A DNA stretch of 64,000 nt from Caldithrix abyssi DSM 13497 (GCF_001886815.1 NZ_CP018099.1:1238501-1302500), one strand, 5' to 3'; shown: positions 35,778 to 45,480, counted from the first letter of the stretch. The notes: a model not told the origin generated them from the letters alone. Numbers and translations are program-made.

Positions 35778-36102
35778 ATTTATTTGATTTTTCTAAGGGA
35801 GAAAGCGATTTCGCAATTTCCATCTCTTTTTCCGCCTGTTCAATTAACCCTTTTTGCACATATAATCTGGCTAACGCAAAATGCGCTTTTGCGTCTTTAG
35901 ATGCAAGCGAAAGCCACGTGTTCACAACGTTTAAAGCTTTCTCTATTTCTCCCATGCGGTTCAGCGCTTCGCAAAGGGCGCTGTAAGCCGGAATAAAATG
36001 ATCGTCAATTTCAAGCGCTTTATTAAAATAGAAGCAAGCTTTTTCGTAATCTTTTTGCGCAAAGTATTGGAATCCAAGTTTGAGCAATGCCCTGGCATCC
36101 AT
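35776..36102 (-). CDS. small tetratricopeptide-repeat protein
   Basis: 108 residues made of about three TPR units: LKLGFQYFAQKDYEKACFYF, KALEIDDHFIPAYSALCEAL, NVVNTWLSLASKDAKAHFAL and a final partial one. No signal peptide. TPR arrays bind protein partners; the partner is unknown. It is divergent from argR, sharing a 213-nt AT-rich gap. Confidence 0.8.
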   Translation of the reverse strand: MDARALLKLGFQYFAQKDYEKACFYFNKALEIDDHFIPAYSALCEALNRMGEIEKALNVVNTWLSLASKDAKAHFALARLYVQKGLIEQAEKEMEIAKSLSPLEKSNK

Positions 36103-36315
36103 TAGAACTTCTCCGAATAATTTTAATTATGGTATATAACGTAAACAGGAATAAAAATAATTTCTTTATCAAAAAATTCATACGTAAAAACCGCAATAAG
36201 CGTTAATCTATTAAAAACATTTGGATTAATAATTAAAAATTTCTAATTTTATTCAAGCTTTAATTATAAAGGTATTTAAAGCGGGAAAGTTTTATTAACA
36301 AATAAAGGACGTCTT

Positions 36316-36762
36316 ATGCCCAATAAAATTTTACGTCAGGCTAAAATTAAAGAAATTGTATCCACGCAAGTGGTTTCCAGTCAGGAAGACCTCCTGGAAA
36401 AATTACGAGCAGAGGGGTTTGAAGTAACTCAGGCGACGCTGTCCAGAGATTTGCATGAGATGAACATCATACGTATTCCTCATGGCGACGGCTACAAATA
36501 CATTTTGCATCAGGCGGAGAACTCCCAGGCCATTGCGCAAATAATCGGCATGGAAATTGTAAATGTATTACACAATGAGCACATGATTGTGGTTAAAACC
36601 ATGCCCGGACGCGCGCAGGGCGTTGCCGTATATTTCGATCGCCTGAGCGACAGCCACATTCTTGGAACGGTTGCCGGCGATGACACGATTTTTGTCGTGC
36701 CGGACACGGTGAAAAATATCCCGCAAATCGTGGAGCGAATCAGGGAAATCATGGTGCGCTAA
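36316..36762 (+). CDS. argR: arginine repressor ArgR
   Basis: 148 residues (usual 150-156). The N-terminal winged helix has VVSSQEDLLEKLRAEGFEVTQATLSRDLHEMNIIR, where TQATLSRDL is the recognition helix. The C-terminal hexamerization and arginine-binding domain ends with GTVAGDDTIFVVPDT, whose GDDT motif binds arginine. It would control arginine genes in response to arginine, but none are in this window. The AT-rich upstream gap could contain its own operator, which I could not identify confidently. Confidence 0.95.
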   Translation: MPNKILRQAKIKEIVSTQVVSSQEDLLEKLRAEGFEVTQATLSRDLHEMNIIRIPHGDGYKYILHQAENSQAIAQIIGMEIVNVLHNEHMIVVKTMPGRAQGVAVYFDRLSDSHILGTVAGDDTIFVVPDTVKNIPQIVERIREIMVR

Positions 36763-36799
36763 AAGGCGTTTACAGGTTCGGAAGTGGGAACGAGAGTGG

Positions 36800-39424
36800 A
36801 TGAAAAAAAGCGGACAGGGGGAGTTGTTGGCAACCCATGATTTAGAAAAGACGTTGTTTTCTAAAATATTACCGGCTGTTTTAAAGCCGGGCAGGTATAT
36901 AGGGCATGAAATAAACATCGTACAAAAAGATGCGCAAACGGTCAAAAGCAGAATTGTTCTGGCTTTTCCTGATGTTTATGAGATAGGCATGTCTTACACA
37001 GGGTTCCAGTTGTTATATCACATTTTAAACCAACAGCCACACATCTGGGCCGAACGTGTTTTTGCGCCCTGGCCCGATATGGAAGAACAGTTGCGCCGGC
37101 ATAAAATTCCCCTGTACAGCCTGGAGTCCTTTACGCCATTAAATGAATTCGATGTTATCGGCTTTACATTGCAGTATGAGTTGACCTATACCAATATTCT
37201 GAACATGCTCGATCTTGGCCATGTTCCGGTGCTGTCAAAAGACCGTACGGAAAGCGATCCCTTTGTGATTGCCGGCGGACCCTGCAGTTGCAATCCGGAA
37301 CCCATGGTCGATTTTATCGACGCCTTTTTGATTGGCGATGGCGAGGAAGCCGGAATCGAAATTCTGAATGTTATTCAGGCAGGAAAAGCAGAAGGGAAAA
37401 AACGCGAAGAAATTCTGTTCGATCTTGCTCAGGTCTGGGGCGTTTATGTACCGCAGTTTTATGAGGCAAAATATGATGCCCGGCAAAAGTTCGTGGGCAT
37501 CCGGCCCAAAAAAGATGGCGTTCCCCCTGTTGTGCGCACGCGGATAGCCGCTAACTTAAAGCCGGAACATTATCCCACGCGTCCTATTGTTCCTTTGATT
37601 GAAGTCACGCATGATCGTCTGGCGGTGGAGGTCATGCGCGGTTGCACCGAAGGATGTCGCTATTGCAACGCCGGCATGATTTATCGACCGGTGCGCGAAC
37701 GAAAGGTCGAAGATATTCTTCAGCAAATAAAAGAGGGACTGGATCATACCGGCTACAATGAGGTCTCTTTTTTATCGCTTTCCATCTCCGATTATTCCCA
37801 TCTGGAACGCCTGATGGTTGAAAGTCGGCAGGAGCTCGATAGCGAGGTAAATGTTTCGTTTCCCTCCATGCGTCTGGACAGTTTTAATGAAACGATTGCG
37901 GAATTCGTGGCGCAGGTGCGCAAATCCGGATTTACTTTTGCGCCCGAAGCCGGCAGTCAGCGCCTGAGAAACGTTATTAATAAAAATATTTCAGAGGAAG
38001 ATTTGTTTAAATCGGTTGAGATTGCCTTACAAAACGGATGGCGGCTCATTAAATTTTATTTTATGATCGGTTTGCCAACCGAAACGGATGAAGACGTTCT
38101 GGCTATTGCCGACCTGCTAAAGCGACTGGCGCGGATGAGCAAACCGTATGGTCGAATTCAATTTAACGTTTCGATCTCTCCTTTTTCGCCCAAGGCGCAC
38201 ACGCCTTTTCAATGGGAACGTCAAAACACCATAGAAGAAATCTGGCGAAAAGTCGATTTATTGAAAGCCCCTTTAAGAGGAGAACGGCGTGTAAAATTAA
38301 GCTGGCGCGATCCTAAAATTTCATTTTTAGAGGGCATTCTGGGACGCGCCGATCGAAAGATGGCCGGGGTCATCTACGAAGTCTGGAAAAACGGCGGTAA
38401 ATTTGACGGCTGGGCCGAGTATTTTAACTTTGAATTGTGGTCCGATATTTTGAATAAATACGGTTATGATCAGGATGAACTCATCGCCGAAATTCCGGAG
38501 TCTTCTCCACTGCCCTGGGATCACATTGACAAAGGGGTGACCAAGCGATTTTTACAAAAAGAACGGCATAAAGCTTATCAGGAAAAGAACAGTCCGGATT
38601 GCAAAACCGATCATTGCCTGGCCTGTGGTTTGCAGCGCAAGGGGATTTTTGCCGAACTGGTCGATTGCTACAAAAAAGAGTCCGGTACAACACAGGAAAC
38701 GGACATCCGGAGGAATAAAACGAAAAAGGAAGTCGGACAGCCAGAGTCGTCTTCTGCAACCGTCAAATACCGGGTTCAGTTTACCAAAGAGGGGTACGCT
38801 TCGTTTTTATCGCATCTGGATATGTTGCGAATTTTTGAACGCGCCTTCAGACGCGCTAAAATTGAGGTCGCTTATTCCGAAGGCTTCAATCCGCGTCCTA
38901 AAATTTCTTTTGCGCAACCGCTGGCCCTGGGGGTTCAGAGTGTGGCGGAATATTTTGATGTGGAAATTAAAGGCGGCTTTGACGGCCGACTCGCCGAAAA
39001 ATTGAATCCCCTTTTGCCCGAGGGATTAAAAATCGTCCATGCCCATCAAATTCATGAAAAGGTGCGCTCATTGTCAGAAGCGATCGATATAACCGAATAT
39101 GAAATTGTGGTGCTGGATCAAAACGTCGATCTGGCCGAAGTGGATCGCAGATTGCGCAAAATGCGACGCGCCGTTTCGATTGTTATGCAAAAACGCGTGA
39201 AAGGCCAGTTGAAGCCGGTCAATGTACGTCCTTATGTGGATGAAATACGCCGCCGGGGAAAGCGCATCCTCATCAAAGTGAGAACAATTGAACGGCGATC
39301 GTTGCGCATAAATGATTTTGCGCGTTTAATTTTTCCCAATAACGAAGCCATTAAAATTATTCGCCGCAAACAATTAATTCGCGCCGGTAATATTGAAAAA
39401 ACGCCTCTGGAAATTCTTAAATAA
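36800..39424 (+). CDS. fused B12-binding-like/radical SAM protein with DUF2344 domain
   Basis: 874 residues. The first about 640 residues are a TIGR03960-type radical SAM protein: a B12-binding-like N-terminal region (FPDVYEIGMSYTGFQLLYHI) and the cluster ligands in MRGCTEGCRYCNAGMI (Cx3Cx2C, about residues 282-289). The last about 220 residues (from YRVQFTKEGYASFLSHLDML) are DUF2344/TIGR03936. The two are separate neighbouring genes in some bacteria and fused here. The reaction is not known, but the placement before RNase G and L21/L27 is a widely conserved order, which suggests a role linked to RNA or ribosome maturation. Confidence 0.9.
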   Translation: MKKSGQGELLATHDLEKTLFSKILPAVLKPGRYIGHEINIVQKDAQTVKSRIVLAFPDVYEIGMSYTGFQLLYHILNQQPHIWAERVFAPWPDMEEQLRRHKIPLYSLESFTPLNEFDVIGFTLQYELTYTNILNMLDLGHVPVLSKDRTESDPFVIAGGPCSCNPEPMVDFIDAFLIGDGEEAGIEILNVIQAGKAEGKKREEILFDLAQVWGVYVPQFYEAKYDARQKFVGIRPKKDGVPPVVRTRIAANLKPEHYPTRPIVPLIEVTHDRLAVEVMRGCTEGCRYCNAGMIYRPVRERKVEDILQQIKEGLDHTGYNEVSFLSLSISDYSHLERLMVESRQELDSEVNVSFPSMRLDSFNETIAEFVAQVRKSGFTFAPEAGSQRLRNVINKNISEEDLFKSVEIALQNGWRLIKFYFMIGLPTETDEDVLAIADLLKRLARMSKPYGRIQFNVSISPFSPKAHTPFQWERQNTIEEIWRKVDLLKAPLRGERRVKLSWRDPKISFLEGILGRADRKMAGVIYEVWKNGGKFDGWAEYFNFELWSDILNKYGYDQDELIAEIPESSPLPWDHIDKGVTKRFLQKERHKAYQEKNSPDCKTDHCLACGLQRKGIFAELVDCYKKESGTTQETDIRRNKTKKEVGQPESSSATVKYRVQFTKEGYASFLSHLDMLRIFERAFRRAKIEVAYSEGFNPRPKISFAQPLALGVQSVAEYFDVEIKGGFDGRLAEKLNPLLPEGLKIVHAHQIHEKVRSLSEAIDITEYEIVVLDQNVDLAEVDRRLRKMRRAVSIVMQKRVKGQLKPVNVRPYVDEIRRRGKRILIKVRTIERRSLRINDFARLIFPNNEAIKIIRRKQLIRAGNIEKTPLEILK

Positions 39425-39503
39425 AATCAGGCAATCTCGACCTCTGAAATAGCGTATTCTTGTAACGGATGTAACGGAGATTGACAAAAACAGGACTAAA
39501 ACG

Positions 39504-41030
39504 ATGACTAAAGAGATTATTATTAATGCAACCAATGAAGAAACGCGTATTGCCATTTTAGAAGATGGCAAGCTCGTTGAATTGTTTGTAGAGCGTCCCG
39601 AATACGAACGCATGGTTGGCGATATTTACAAAGGGCGCGTCAGCCGTGTGTTGCCGGGAATGCAAGCAGCCTTTATTGATATTGGGCACGAACAAAACGC
39701 TTTTTTACACTTCCAGGACTTTGACGCATCGTACCTGGATTATTTTGTTGATTATGAAGATGAAGAACATGTTGACAAAGATCACTACCAGACCGAACGA
39801 CGCTTCGATGTTTATCGCGATTTGAAAAAGAATCAGGACATCCTGGTTCAGATTATTAAAGAACCGATCGGAACCAAGGGGTGCCGCGTCACCACAGGCA
39901 TTGCGCTGCCCGGTCGCTTTCTGGTGTTAATTCCGGGTAAAAAACACATCGGCGTTTCACGGAAAATACAGAACCCAAAAGAACGCCGACGATTAAAAGA
40001 AATTGCGCGGCAGATTATGCCGCCCAATTTCGGGCTGATCATCCGTACGGTGGCCGAGGGAAAATCAGATAAAATTATTCGCAAAGATTTAAATAATTTG
40101 TTAGATACCTGGCACAAAATCGAACGAAAAATCAAACGCCAGAAGGCGCCGACCCTCTTGTACAAAGATATGGGTATGGCCTCCAGCGTTATTCGCGATC
40201 TCTTCACCTCTGATGTGGATCGCGTGGTGGTCGATTCCCGCAAATTAATGCGCGAATTATCGGCCTACATCAAAGATGTGGCGCCGCACTTAAAGGAAAA
40301 AATTAGCTACTACAAGGGCACCCTGCCGATTTTTGATTATTACAATATCGAAAAAGAAATCGAAAAGATGGAAAATAGCAAGGTGTGGTTGCGCAACGGC
40401 GCCTACATTGTCATTGAACAAACCGAAGCGCTGGTTTCCATAGACGTAAACAGCGGTAAATTCATCGGTTCTCGTGACCATGAGAGCAATTCGTTAAAGA
40501 TTAATATGGAGGCGGCGCGCGAAATCGCCCGTCAGGCCCGCTTGCGCGATCTGGGCGGAATTATTGTTATCGATTTTATCGATATGAACGAAGAAGAGAA
40601 CCGCAAAAAACTGTACAATGAATTGCGAAAAGAATTTGCCAAAGACCGCTCCATTACGAAAATCCAGGAGATCAGTCGCTTCGGATTGATCGAGATGACG
40701 CGACAGCGCGTTCGTCCGCCGGTGTTGTTCAACCTAAAAGATCAGTGTCCGGTGTGCCAGGGGACGGGAATGGTGCCCACCGTGCATGCAGTGGTCGGTA
40801 ATATAGAGCGATGGATTCAACGCTACAGGGCAACGCATGGCGACCGGCGTTTTACCATCCATGTAACGCCCGAAGTGTACCGCTACATGAAAAAGGGAAC
40901 CTACAATCCGCTTTTAAAATTGATGTGGAAATATTGGGTAAAAATTAAACTGGTGGAAGACGACACGTTAACGCTGGGGACGTTCAAGGTTTTTGACAAA
41001 GACGATAAGAATCCGTTAAATATCGATTGA
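39504..41030 (+). CDS. rng: ribonuclease G (Rne/Rng family)
   Basis: 508 residues, close to E. coli RNase G (489). The S1 RNA-binding domain is at about 38-125 (YKGRVSRVLPGMQAAFIDIG). The catalytic region has metal-binding Asp residues in ALVSIDVNSGKF and GGIIVIDFIDMNEEEN, and the Zn-link motif CPVCQGTG (about 415-422) that joins subunits. It cleaves single-stranded AU-rich RNA endonucleolytically, maturing 16S rRNA 5' ends and decaying mRNA. It lacks the long disordered degradosome tail of RNase E. Likely cotranscribed with the radical SAM gene upstream (79-nt gap). Confidence 0.95.
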   Translation: MTKEIIINATNEETRIAILEDGKLVELFVERPEYERMVGDIYKGRVSRVLPGMQAAFIDIGHEQNAFLHFQDFDASYLDYFVDYEDEEHVDKDHYQTERRFDVYRDLKKNQDILVQIIKEPIGTKGCRVTTGIALPGRFLVLIPGKKHIGVSRKIQNPKERRRLKEIARQIMPPNFGLIIRTVAEGKSDKIIRKDLNNLLDTWHKIERKIKRQKAPTLLYKDMGMASSVIRDLFTSDVDRVVVDSRKLMRELSAYIKDVAPHLKEKISYYKGTLPIFDYYNIEKEIEKMENSKVWLRNGAYIVIEQTEALVSIDVNSGKFIGSRDHESNSLKINMEAAREIARQARLRDLGGIIVIDFIDMNEEENRKKLYNELRKEFAKDRSITKIQEISRFGLIEMTRQRVRPPVLFNLKDQCPVCQGTGMVPTVHAVVGNIERWIQRYRATHGDRRFTIHVTPEVYRYMKKGTYNPLLKLMWKYWVKIKLVEDDTLTLGTFKVFDKDDKNPLNID

Positions 41031-41040
41031 AAAAAAGGGT

Positions 41041-41069
41041 TTGACAATTCACTGAATGTTGATTAAATT
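41041..41069 (+). promoter_or_regulatory. promoter of the rplU-rpmA operon
   Basis: TTGACA (41041-41046), a 17-nt spacer and TAAATT (41064-41069) start 11 nt after the rng stop and 50 nt before the L21 start codon at 41119. The same -10 hexamer and spacing recur upstream of rplM. Confidence 0.65.
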
Positions 41070-41118
41070 AAATGCTCAATTTTTCAGATTAGTAAATTTA
41101 TTCTAATAGGAGAACAGG

Positions 41119-41496
41119 ATGTACGCTGTTGTGGAAATAGCAGGTAAACAATTCAGAGTAATGCCTGATCAAAAAATCAAGGTACCTTTATTGCATGTTG
41201 AACCGGGTCAAAAAGTAGATTTTGATAAAGTATTGTTCTATACAGATGATAAAGGCACGCCCCACATAGGCGCTCCGATTGTGGAAAAGATGAAGGTCGT
41301 TGCCACCGTTGTGGAACACGGGCGTGATAAAAAAGTGATCGTTTTTAAGAAAAAACGACGTAAAGGGTATCGGTTAAAAAAAGGCCATCGCCAACATTAC
41401 ACGGTTCTGCATATCGAGAAAATTGCCAAAACACGCGCCACGCGCGCCAAAAAAGCAGAAACCAAAGAAGTTGAAGGCGAGGCAAAGGAGGCATAA
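41119..41496 (+). CDS. rplU: 50S ribosomal protein L21 (bL21)
   Basis: 125 residues beginning MYAVVEIAGKQFRVMPDQKI, the standard L21 start, with RRKGYRLKKGHRQHYT near residue 90. Length is about 20 residues over E. coli because of a charged Lys/Glu/Ala-rich C-terminal tail (AKKAETKEVEGEAKEA). It binds 23S rRNA in the large subunit. rpmA follows without a gap. Confidence 0.96.
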   Translation: MYAVVEIAGKQFRVMPDQKIKVPLLHVEPGQKVDFDKVLFYTDDKGTPHIGAPIVEKMKVVATVVEHGRDKKVIVFKKKRRKGYRLKKGHRQHYTVLHIEKIAKTRATRAKKAETKEVEGEAKEA

Positions 41497-41760
41497 ATGG
41501 CACATAAAAAAGGTGTAGGTAGTTCGCGCAACGGACGTGAGAGCGAGTCCAAACGTCTTGGCGTTAAGGCGTTTGGCGGTCAATTCGTAACGGCTGGTTC
41601 GATTATTGTGCGTCAGCGGGGAACCAAAATTCATCCCGGTGAAAATGTGGGCCGCGGCGGCGACGATACATTGTTTGCTAAAATAGACGGCATTGTTAAG
41701 TTTGAACGCAAAGATCGCACCAGAAAAAGAGTCAGCGTCTATCCGGCAGATGTTAATTAG
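41497..41760 (+). CDS. rpmA: 50S ribosomal protein L27 (bL27)
   Basis: 87 residues, [20 protein letters not shown], the universally conserved N-terminus that reaches toward the peptidyl-transferase centre, and [20 protein letters not shown]. It starts with the conserved form and no cleavable N-terminal extension as in Firmicutes. Adjoins rplU directly. Confidence 0.97.
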   Translation: MAHKKGVGSSRNGRESESKRLGVKAFGGQFVTAGSIIVRQRGTKIHPGENVGRGGDDTLFAKIDGIVKFERKDRTRKRVSVYPADVN

Positions 41761-41793
41761 CCGGTTTAATATAAATAAACATGGAGGCCTTCC

Positions 41794-41982
41794 ATGAATA
41801 AGAACGTTGGCGGAATCGACCGCTGGATCAGGATTGTTTTGGGAATCGTCCTGATTGCGCTGGTTTTCGTCGGTCCGCAAATCAAATGGGGCTGGATTGG
41901 GTTGGTCCCGCTGCTGACAGGAATTGTGGGATTTTGTCCCGCCTACTTGCCGTTTAAGTTCAGTACGCACAAAGAGTCTTGA
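41794..41982 (+). CDS. DUF2892 (YgaP-like) small membrane protein
   Basis: 62 residues: MNKNVGGIDRWIRIVLGIVL begins like DUF2892 proteins, with two helices (about 14-28 and 32-52) and the family Cys in GFCPAYLPFK. Function is unknown; family members are often near sulfur-transfer or respiratory genes. A clear terminator follows. Confidence 0.85.
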   Translation: MNKNVGGIDRWIRIVLGIVLIALVFVGPQIKWGWIGLVPLLTGIVGFCPAYLPFKFSTHKES

Positions 41983-42000
41983 CCTCTGGTATCTATTAAA

Positions 42001-42028
42001 AAATGCAGGCCTTGCCTGCATTTTTTTT
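42001..42028 (+). terminator. intrinsic terminator after rplU-rpmA-DUF2892
   Basis: AAATGCAGGC and GCCTGCATTT make a 10-bp stem with a 3-nt loop, followed by a run of eight T. It is 19 nt after the DUF2892 stop. Confidence 0.92.
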
Positions 42029-42088
42029 ATGCGAAAAATTGTATTTAATCAATAGAAACCGGCATGCATAAAATGGATGGAGTGTGCA

Positions 42089-42967
42089 ATGAAGTTTAAA
42101 GTACCATGGATGGTATTGGTGGTGTGGGGGCTGGTTGCGTTTTGCAATGGGCAAAACAAGGCGCTTTTTGAGCATTTAAAAAAGGTTGAAAAAAAACAAA
42201 AAAATTACAACAAATTGCAGCCAGGGTGGAATCTCAATCTATCCAGTACCTTAACGGTTACGCAAACCGCTTATCACCAGTGGGCGGCAGGTGGATCCAA
42301 CGTTCTGGTGTGGGTTGCCGGGATCGACGGCACGGCCATTCTGGACACGGTAAACTGGAACTGGGCCAATGAATCGAAAATTCTGTTCGGTAAGGCCAGG
42401 CAAAATGGCGAGCCGGCGCGTAAAACCGACGATTTAATCGATCTGGAATCGGTACTAACTTACAAAAAGAAAGAGTTCTTAAATCCCTACATTTCTTTGA
42501 ATTTAAGAACACAAATGGCGCCTGGCTATAAATATGAAGCAGAACGGCGCATTAAAATTTCCGATTTTTTTGACCCGGCTTATTTTACCAGCGGCGTGGG
42601 CGTGGGATATTCGCCCAAAAAAACCTTCAGAACCAGAATCGGTTTGGCGGCTCAAACCACCTTTGCGCATCAATTTACGCAATATGCCAAAGACAAAAAA
42701 TGGAATGTGGAATCGGGCATACAGTGGGTTACCCATGCCGAGAGAAGGTTCTGGGAAAAATTATTGATTCGTTCACGGTTGAACATGTTCTCTTCCTTCG
42801 AAAAATTTGAATACGGCAATATTTTCTGGGATACTTTAGTCCAGGCTTCCATAACCAAATATATTATTGTCAATATTCAAACGCTGGTGCTCTATGATGC
42901 AAAAGTTTCGAAGAAAACGCAGTTAAAAGAAGTGCTCAGCATAGGGATAAAATATACTTTTATTTAA
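42089..42967 (+). CDS. DUF3078 outer-membrane-associated protein
   Basis: 292 residues from ATG at 42089, chosen over the earlier ATG at 42077 because GGAG lies at 42079-42082. A signal peptide (MKFKVPWMVLVVWGLVAFCN) precedes a DUF3078-type domain: WNLNLSSTLTVTQTAYHQWA, SGVGVGYSPKKTFRTRIGLA, and terminal amphipathic strands ending IGIKYTFI. The pattern is of a small beta-barrel at the outer membrane. This family is found mostly in Bacteroidota and related phyla; its function is not known. It sits between two ribosomal operons. Confidence 0.8.
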   Translation: MKFKVPWMVLVVWGLVAFCNGQNKALFEHLKKVEKKQKNYNKLQPGWNLNLSSTLTVTQTAYHQWAAGGSNVLVWVAGIDGTAILDTVNWNWANESKILFGKARQNGEPARKTDDLIDLESVLTYKKKEFLNPYISLNLRTQMAPGYKYEAERRIKISDFFDPAYFTSGVGVGYSPKKTFRTRIGLAAQTTFAHQFTQYAKDKKWNVESGIQWVTHAERRFWEKLLIRSRLNMFSSFEKFEYGNIFWDTLVQASITKYIIVNIQTLVLYDAKVSKKTQLKEVLSIGIKYTFI

Positions 42968-43011
42968 CTTTATTTCTTCGTATATTATTTATCTCGATAA
43001 TCACAAAAAAT

Positions 43012-43040
43012 TTGACTATCGAATACATAAGCTTTAAATT
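43012..43040 (+). promoter_or_regulatory. promoter of the rplM-rpsI operon
   Basis: TTGACT (43012-43017) with a 17-nt spacer before TAAATT (43035-43040), 37 nt upstream of the L13 start. Very similar to the rplU promoter (same -10 hexamer and spacing). Confidence 0.6.
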
Positions 43041-43077
43041 TGCCGTTTCGTTTTGATTTAAAATTTGGAGGAACGTC

Positions 43078-43518
43078 TTGAAAACCTATATAGCGAAAGA
43101 GCAGGAAATTCAAGATTCTAAGCGCTGGTACGTGGTTGATGCCGAAGGAAAAGTATTGGGTCGTTTAGCCAGTCAGATCGCCACCATTTTGCGTGGCAAA
43201 CATAAACCGATTTATTCTCCCCATCAAGATGCCGGGGATTTTGTGGTTGTAATTAACGCCGAAAAGGTTCGTTTGACCGGCAATAAGATGCAGCAAAAGG
43301 TTTACTTTCGTCACTCTGGCTATATCGGCGGCGCAAAGTACACGCCGATTAGTTTGATGCTTAAAACGCATCCGGAGCGCGTGATTGAATTTGCTGTCAA
43401 AAGAATGTTGCCGAAAAATGCACTGGGACGCAAAATGTTCAAAAAGCTAAAAGTGTACGCCGGCCCCGAGCATCCGCATCAAGCGCAAAAACCTGAAGTT
43501 TTAGAATTGAATGCTTAA
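43078..43518 (+). CDS. rplM: 50S ribosomal protein L13 (uL13)
   Basis: 146 residues, close to the E. coli 142. It begins at TTG (GGAGG lies 10 nt before) with [20 protein letters not shown] and contains [15 protein letters not shown] and the conserved [20 protein letters not shown]. It binds 23S rRNA early in large-subunit assembly. Paired with rpsI, as in most bacteria. Confidence 0.96.
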   Translation: MKTYIAKEQEIQDSKRWYVVDAEGKVLGRLASQIATILRGKHKPIYSPHQDAGDFVVVINAEKVRLTGNKMQQKVYFRHSGYIGGAKYTPISLMLKTHPERVIEFAVKRMLPKNALGRKMFKKLKVYAGPEHPHQAQKPEVLELNA

Positions 43519-43538
43519 ATCGTAAGGAGCAGTTTTAA

Positions 43539-43928
43539 ATGGAAGTATATGTTGCAACCGGAAGAAGGAAAGAAGCAGTTGCACGTGTCAGGATGAAACC
43601 TGGCAGCGGTAAGTTTGTTATTAACGGTCGTGAAGGCTTGTTAGAATATTTTAAGCGTGAAACCCTGTTAATGGATATTGAGCAGCCGCTTATTTTAACA
43701 GAAACCGATGGAAAATTCGATTTTTTTATTCGTGTGAATGGCGGCGGATTAACGGGCCAGGCAGGCGCGGTAAGGTTGGGCATTGCCCGGGCGTTAGTCG
43801 CCTATAGTGAAGATTTTAGACCCGCGTTGCGCAAGGCCGGTTTTCTTACACGCGATCCTCGTAAGGTGGAGCGTAAAAAATACGGTCTGGCAAAAGCCAG
43901 AAAACGCTTCCAGTTCTCTAAGCGTTAA
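43539..43928 (+). CDS. rpsI: 30S ribosomal protein S9 (uS9)
   Basis: 129 residues: [20 protein letters not shown] at the start and the C-terminal Lys/Arg tail ending KRFQFSKR that reaches the P-site tRNA. 20 nt after rplM, and read with it. Confidence 0.97.
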   Translation: MEVYVATGRRKEAVARVRMKPGSGKFVINGREGLLEYFKRETLLMDIEQPLILTETDGKFDFFIRVNGGGLTGQAGAVRLGIARALVAYSEDFRPALRKAGFLTRDPRKVERKKYGLAKARKRFQFSKR

Positions 43929-44044
43929 AATTTATTTATTAAATTCACACACCATTCGTTTCCTTTCCGGGTGTCTGTCTGTTTCGACGGATTGGGAAGG
44001 TTATAGGGTGGTGGAGGTTTAACCCAAAGTCTTAGGAGATTTTT

Positions 44045-44878
44045 ATGTCATCAGTAACTCTCGAACAGCTTTTAGCTGCAGGCGTCCATTTTGGACATTT
44101 AACCCGTCGTTGGAATCCCAAAATGAAGCCATACATCTTTATGGCTAAAAACGGGATTCATATCATTGACCTTAAAAAGACGCAAAAGGCCTTAGACCGC
44201 GCCCTTGATGTGGTGCGTCAGGTGGTAAGCGAAGGCTATGAAGTCTTGTTTGTTGGAACCAAACCGCAGGCCAAAGACATCATCGTCTCCGAAGCCGAGC
44301 GTTGCGGAATGTTTTATGTTACGCATCGCTGGTTGGGCGGAATGTTAACCAATTTTGCGACCATTAAAAAGTCGATTAAGCATTATAAAAATCTTGAAAA
44401 GATGAGCACCGACGGCACGTATGAAAAGATTTCCAAAAAAGAACGGTTGATGATCGACCGGGAAAAGGAAAAACTATATCGCGTGCTGGGTGGTATTCTT
44501 GAAATGAAGCGCTTACCCGGCTTGGTGTTTATTGTTGATATTAATAAAGAACACATTGCTGTTCGCGAAGCGAAAAAGATGAATATTCCGGTTGTGGCTC
44601 TGGTAGATACGAATGTGGATCCTACGATTGTCGATTACCCCATTCCGGCCAATGATGATGCCGCTAAGAGCATCAGTTTGATTACCAGTAAAATCGCGGA
44701 TGCAATTATTGAAGCAAAACAAAAATATCAAGATCAGAAGGCATTGGAAGAAGCTGCGAAAAAAGAAAAGGTAGAGAAAAAACCAGAAGAGAAAAAGCGA
44801 GCGCCAAAACCTAAAAAAGAAGCAGCCCCCAAAGCCAAGAAAGAAGAAAATGAAAAAGTGGTAGAGGAGTCGAAATAA
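44045..44878 (+). CDS. rpsB: 30S ribosomal protein S2 (uS2)
   Basis: 277 residues; the core (about 1-230) has [36 protein letters not shown] and [11 protein letters not shown], all standard. A C-terminal low-complexity tail (about 232-277) is rich in Lys, Glu, Ala and Pro and resembles the extension of L21. An untranslated leader of 116 nt from rpsI to rpsB holds a possible hairpin (ACACC..GGGTGT) but no clear promoter. Its last base is shared with the EF-Ts start codon. Confidence 0.95.
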   Translation: MSSVTLEQLLAAGVHFGHLTRRWNPKMKPYIFMAKNGIHIIDLKKTQKALDRALDVVRQVVSEGYEVLFVGTKPQAKDIIVSEAERCGMFYVTHRWLGGMLTNFATIKKSIKHYKNLEKMSTDGTYEKISKKERLMIDREKEKLYRVLGGILEMKRLPGLVFIVDINKEHIAVREAKKMNIPVVALVDTNVDPTIVDYPIPANDDAAKSISLITSKIADAIIEAKQKYQDQKALEEAAKKEKVEKKPEEKKRAPKPKKEAAPKAKKEENEKVVEESK

Positions 44879-45474
44879 TGGCAGAAATTACTGCAGCGAT
44901 GGTAAAAGAACTGCGCGATAAAACCGGCGCAGGTATGATGGATTGTAAAAAAGCTTTACAGGAAGCAGAAGGCGATTTTGAAAAAGCCGTAGAATTATTA
45001 CGTAAAAAAGGCATTGCCAAAGCGGCAAAACGAGCGGAACGCGAAGCAAACGAAGGCGTGGTAACCGCTTACATTCATCCCGGCAGCAAATTAGGCGTGC
45101 TGGTTGAAGTAAATTGCGAAACCGATTTTGTGGCCAAAACGGATGATTTTCAGGCCTTTGCCAAAAATATTGCCATGCATATCGCAGCCAGTAATCCGCT
45201 GGCCATCAGCCGTGAAGAGTTGGATCAGGAAACGCTCGAAAAAGAAAAGCAGCTCTATCGCGAGCAGGCGCTGGAATCGGGCAAACCTGAAAATATTGTG
45301 GATAGAATTGTCGAAGGACGCATGGAAAAATACTTTAGCGAAGTTTGTCTGCTGGAACAACCTTACGTTAAAGACCCGGATAAAACCGTTAAAGACCTTT
45401 TGACCGAAACGATCGCCAAGGTTGGTGAAAACATCAATATTAAAAGATTTGCTCGTTTTCGTATTGGGGAATAA
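44878..45474 (+). CDS. tsf: elongation factor Ts
   Basis: 198 residues. It opens with [20 protein letters not shown], the signature of the N-terminal EF-Tu-binding domain, and has [12 protein letters not shown] at the core. The shorter length is normal for the Thermus-like form that lacks the second core subdomain of the E. coli protein, not a truncation. It exchanges GDP for GTP on EF-Tu. The ATG overlaps the rpsB stop by one base (TAATG). Confidence 0.96.
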   Translation: MAEITAAMVKELRDKTGAGMMDCKKALQEAEGDFEKAVELLRKKGIAKAAKRAEREANEGVVTAYIHPGSKLGVLVEVNCETDFVAKTDDFQAFAKNIAMHIAASNPLAISREELDQETLEKEKQLYREQALESGKPENIVDRIVEGRMEKYFSEVCLLEQPYVKDPDKTVKDLLTETIAKVGENINIKRFARFRIGE

Positions 45475-45480
45475 TTAAAT

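Noticed and set aside
36103-36315. ARG-box operators in the TPR-argR gap
   Set aside because: The region is AT-rich and gives several weak partial matches; no convincing paired boxes could be identified.
41374-42021. 215-codon minus-strand open frame spanning rplU-rpmA-DUF2892
   Set aside because: It covers three clear plus-strand genes and a terminator; protein has no recognisable domain.
43929-44044. Leader between rpsI and rpsB considered as a ribosomal-protein autoregulatory RNA
   Set aside because: Only one short imperfect hairpin is visible and no known leader motif could be matched by eye.
44878-45474. Short EF-Ts (198 residues) considered as truncated
   Set aside because: The N-terminal and core domains are intact and the length equals the Thermus-like form; the next gene follows in normal order.
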